A DNA stretch of 13,994 bases from assembly GCA_023391185.1 (NCBI GenBank), contig JAEWBI010000039.1, forward strand, positions 1-13,994, written 5' to 3'. Below the pieces are notes generated by a model. It searched no databases, was not told the origin of the DNA, and worked only from the letters and a program-made list of their open reading frames with translations. The stretch comes from Bacillota bacterium. Lineage in GTDB: Bacteria > Bacillota_I > Bacilli_A > RF39 > UBA660. The position numbers and the translations under genes were made by a program. Of the stretch, positions 13,152-13,994 are shown piece by piece; position 1 is the first letter of the stretch; every line of letters starts with the position of its first letter.

Positions 13152-13231
13152 ATGAAAATATATAGATTAATATAACTGAAGATAAAGAAACTGAATACAA
13201 AAAAGATTTTAAGAAAATCTACACGAGATAA
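13152..13231 (+). pseudogene. Possible frameshifted small-gene relic
   Basis: AAGAGG at 13144-13149 precedes ATG 13152, which reads MKIYRLI and stops. A different frame continues as INITEDKETEYKKDFKKIYTR with a stop at 13229-13231. The tail looks protein-like and is directly followed by a terminator. It may be a short gene broken by an indel, or chance. Confidence 0.25.
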
Positions 13232-13248
13232 AGAAAGTGTAGATTTTT
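13214..13248 (+). terminator. Terminator after the 12285 gene
   Basis: AAAATCTACAC (13214-13224) pairs perfectly with GTGTAGATTTT (13237-13247), a 12-base loop, then T-rich sequence. Confidence 0.82.
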
Positions 13249-13272
13249 ATTATGCTAAAATATATAATTTTG

Positions 13273-13301
13273 TTTACTCTATGGTTTATTTATGCTAATA
13301 T
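13273..13301 (+). promoter_or_regulatory. Promoter of the Cys-cluster protein gene
   Basis: TTTACT (13273-13278), a 17-nt spacer and TAATAT (13296-13301) preceded by TGC (extended -10). Confidence 0.6.
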
Positions 13302-13323
13302 ATTACACATTTAGGAGGTTCTT

Positions 13324-13994
13324 ATGGATTTAAATAGTAAAGATATTAAGGAATTTGAAGATAAGGATATGTGCTCTAAATGTGGCGGAATGTGCTGTAA
13401 GAATTCTGGTTGTAATTATCTTCCTAACGATTTTTCAAATATGAATTTCGATTATTTAAAAAGTAGATTAGATGAAGAAAATATATCAATTACAGCGATA
13501 TTTAATTTCTTTTGTAATAATAAAAAAGAAGTAGTTAGTGCAAACCCAATCTTACACTTAAGAGTTAGAAATGTTGGTAAAGGTATAATTGATCTATTTT
13601 CCAAAAAAACTTCTTGCTCTGTATTAACTGAAACTGGTTGCCCATACACTCTTGAAAAAAGACCAAGCGGGGGGGTATATTTAGTGCCAAAAACTACTGG
13701 ATGTATAAATATTTATCCTGAAAAAAATCAAATAGAGGACTGGACTAAACATCAAAAAGTTTTACAAAAGTTAGTTAGATATTATTCTAATAATTCGGTA
13801 GAAGAACAAGTTAAACAAGAAATAATAAATACAACAGCTGATATGTATTTAGAACTAAAAGTATTAAATGGTAATGTTAATAAAGCTTCACAAGAAATTA
13901 GAAATATTTTAATTACACTTAATTACTTATCATCTTTATATAAAAAAGAGATTGAAATAGGACAAAAAACAGGCGAAGAAAACTATAAAAAGAT
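13324..13994 (+). CDS. YkgJ-like cysteine-cluster protein, 3'-truncated by the window edge
   Basis: The frame is open from ATG 13324 to the window end (223 codons and two bases), with AGGAGG at 13313-13318, 5 nt upstream. The N-terminal CSKCGGMCCKNSGC (first Cys at residue 17) is the cysteine cluster of the YkgJ/zinc- or iron-chelating family. It is followed by a YLPNDF segment, then C-S-V-L and GCPYTLEKRPSGG (about residues 99-118), a PKTTGC turn supplying a further Cys, and a helical C-terminal region. Eight or more conserved-position cysteines suggest metal binding or a metal cluster; the activity of this family is not settled. A run of seven G at 13669-13675 encodes part of Ser-Gly-Gly and is striking in such AT-rich DNA, but the frame stays open and matches the family's RPSGG motif. 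Confidence 0.8.
   Translation, partial: MDLNSKDIKEFEDKDMCSKCGGMCCKNSGCNYLPNDFSNMNFDYLKSRLDEENISITAIFNFFCNNKKEVVSANPILHLRVRNVGKGIIDLFSKKTSCSVLTETGCPYTLEKRPSGGVYLVPKTTGCINIYPEKNQIEDWTKHQKVLQKLVRYYSNNSVEEQVKQEIINTTADMYLELKVLNGNVNKASQEIRNILITLNYLSSLYKKEIEIGQKTGEENYKK

Noticed and set aside
13452..13649. 65-codon minus-strand frame
   Set aside because: It is antisense to the Cys-cluster gene, whose frame is open and matches a known motif.
13661..13680. Frameshift in the Cys-cluster gene at the G run
   Set aside because: The frame remains open to the window edge on both sides and reads RPSGG, as expected for the family.

Overview
The window comes from a strongly AT-rich, low-GC Gram-positive bacterium. 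It uses the standard genetic code: TGG codes for Trp and TGA acts as a stop. The ftsY-ylxM pair, a CvfB-type S1 protein, strong AGGAGG ribosome binding sites and TTGACA/TATAAT promoters fit Bacillota. An uncultured gut Bacilli lineage close to the Mollicutes/Erysipelotrichia is my best guess. The lineage is inferred; I could run no search.

Layout. (1) 1-3848, plus strand: a tight core operon holding the 3' part of ftsY, a small three-helix membrane protein, ylxM, a HerA/DUF87-type ATPase and a single-pass membrane protein, closed by a terminator. The first four reading frames overlap by 4 nt or lie within 14 nt of each other. (2) 3915-4037: promoter and intact tRNA-Lys(CTT). (3) About 4038-7456: an accessory island bounded by a 70-bp direct repeat (4004-4073 and 7457-7526, two mismatches). 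The repeat consists of the tRNA 3' end plus its terminator, the footprint of site-specific integration at a tRNA. The island carries an ECF-type sigma factor, a membrane protein with an anti-sigma layout, a secreted matrixin-like zinc protease and a second membrane-anchored copy of the anti-sigma ectodomain. It has no integrase, but it holds a decayed tRNA-like sequence and a broken minus-strand reading frame. (4) 7526-9669: a helical protein of unknown function, an HD-domain hydrolase and a convergent small helical protein, with a relic of a paralogue of the last between the first two. (5) 9871-13994: an unrecognised protein, a cupin, cvfB on the minus strand, an eight-helix membrane protein, and the start of a Cys-cluster (YkgJ-like) protein that runs off the window end.

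How it may work together. The first block joins membrane targeting (FtsY, YlxM) with a DNA-translocase-like ATPase of unknown role. The island looks like a self-contained cell-surface module. The sigma factor is translationally coupled to its probable membrane anti-sigma. That protein's outside domain is duplicated in a second anchored protein, and the two genes bracket a secreted metalloprotease. I suggest that the ectodomain senses or inhibits the protease; a resemblance to TIMP/NTR-type domains is a hypothesis from motif spacing only. This island is the best candidate here for an undescribed system.

Start codons were revised wherever an upstream in-frame codon lacked a ribosome binding site, and one gene open at the right edge (13324 onward) was translated by hand.
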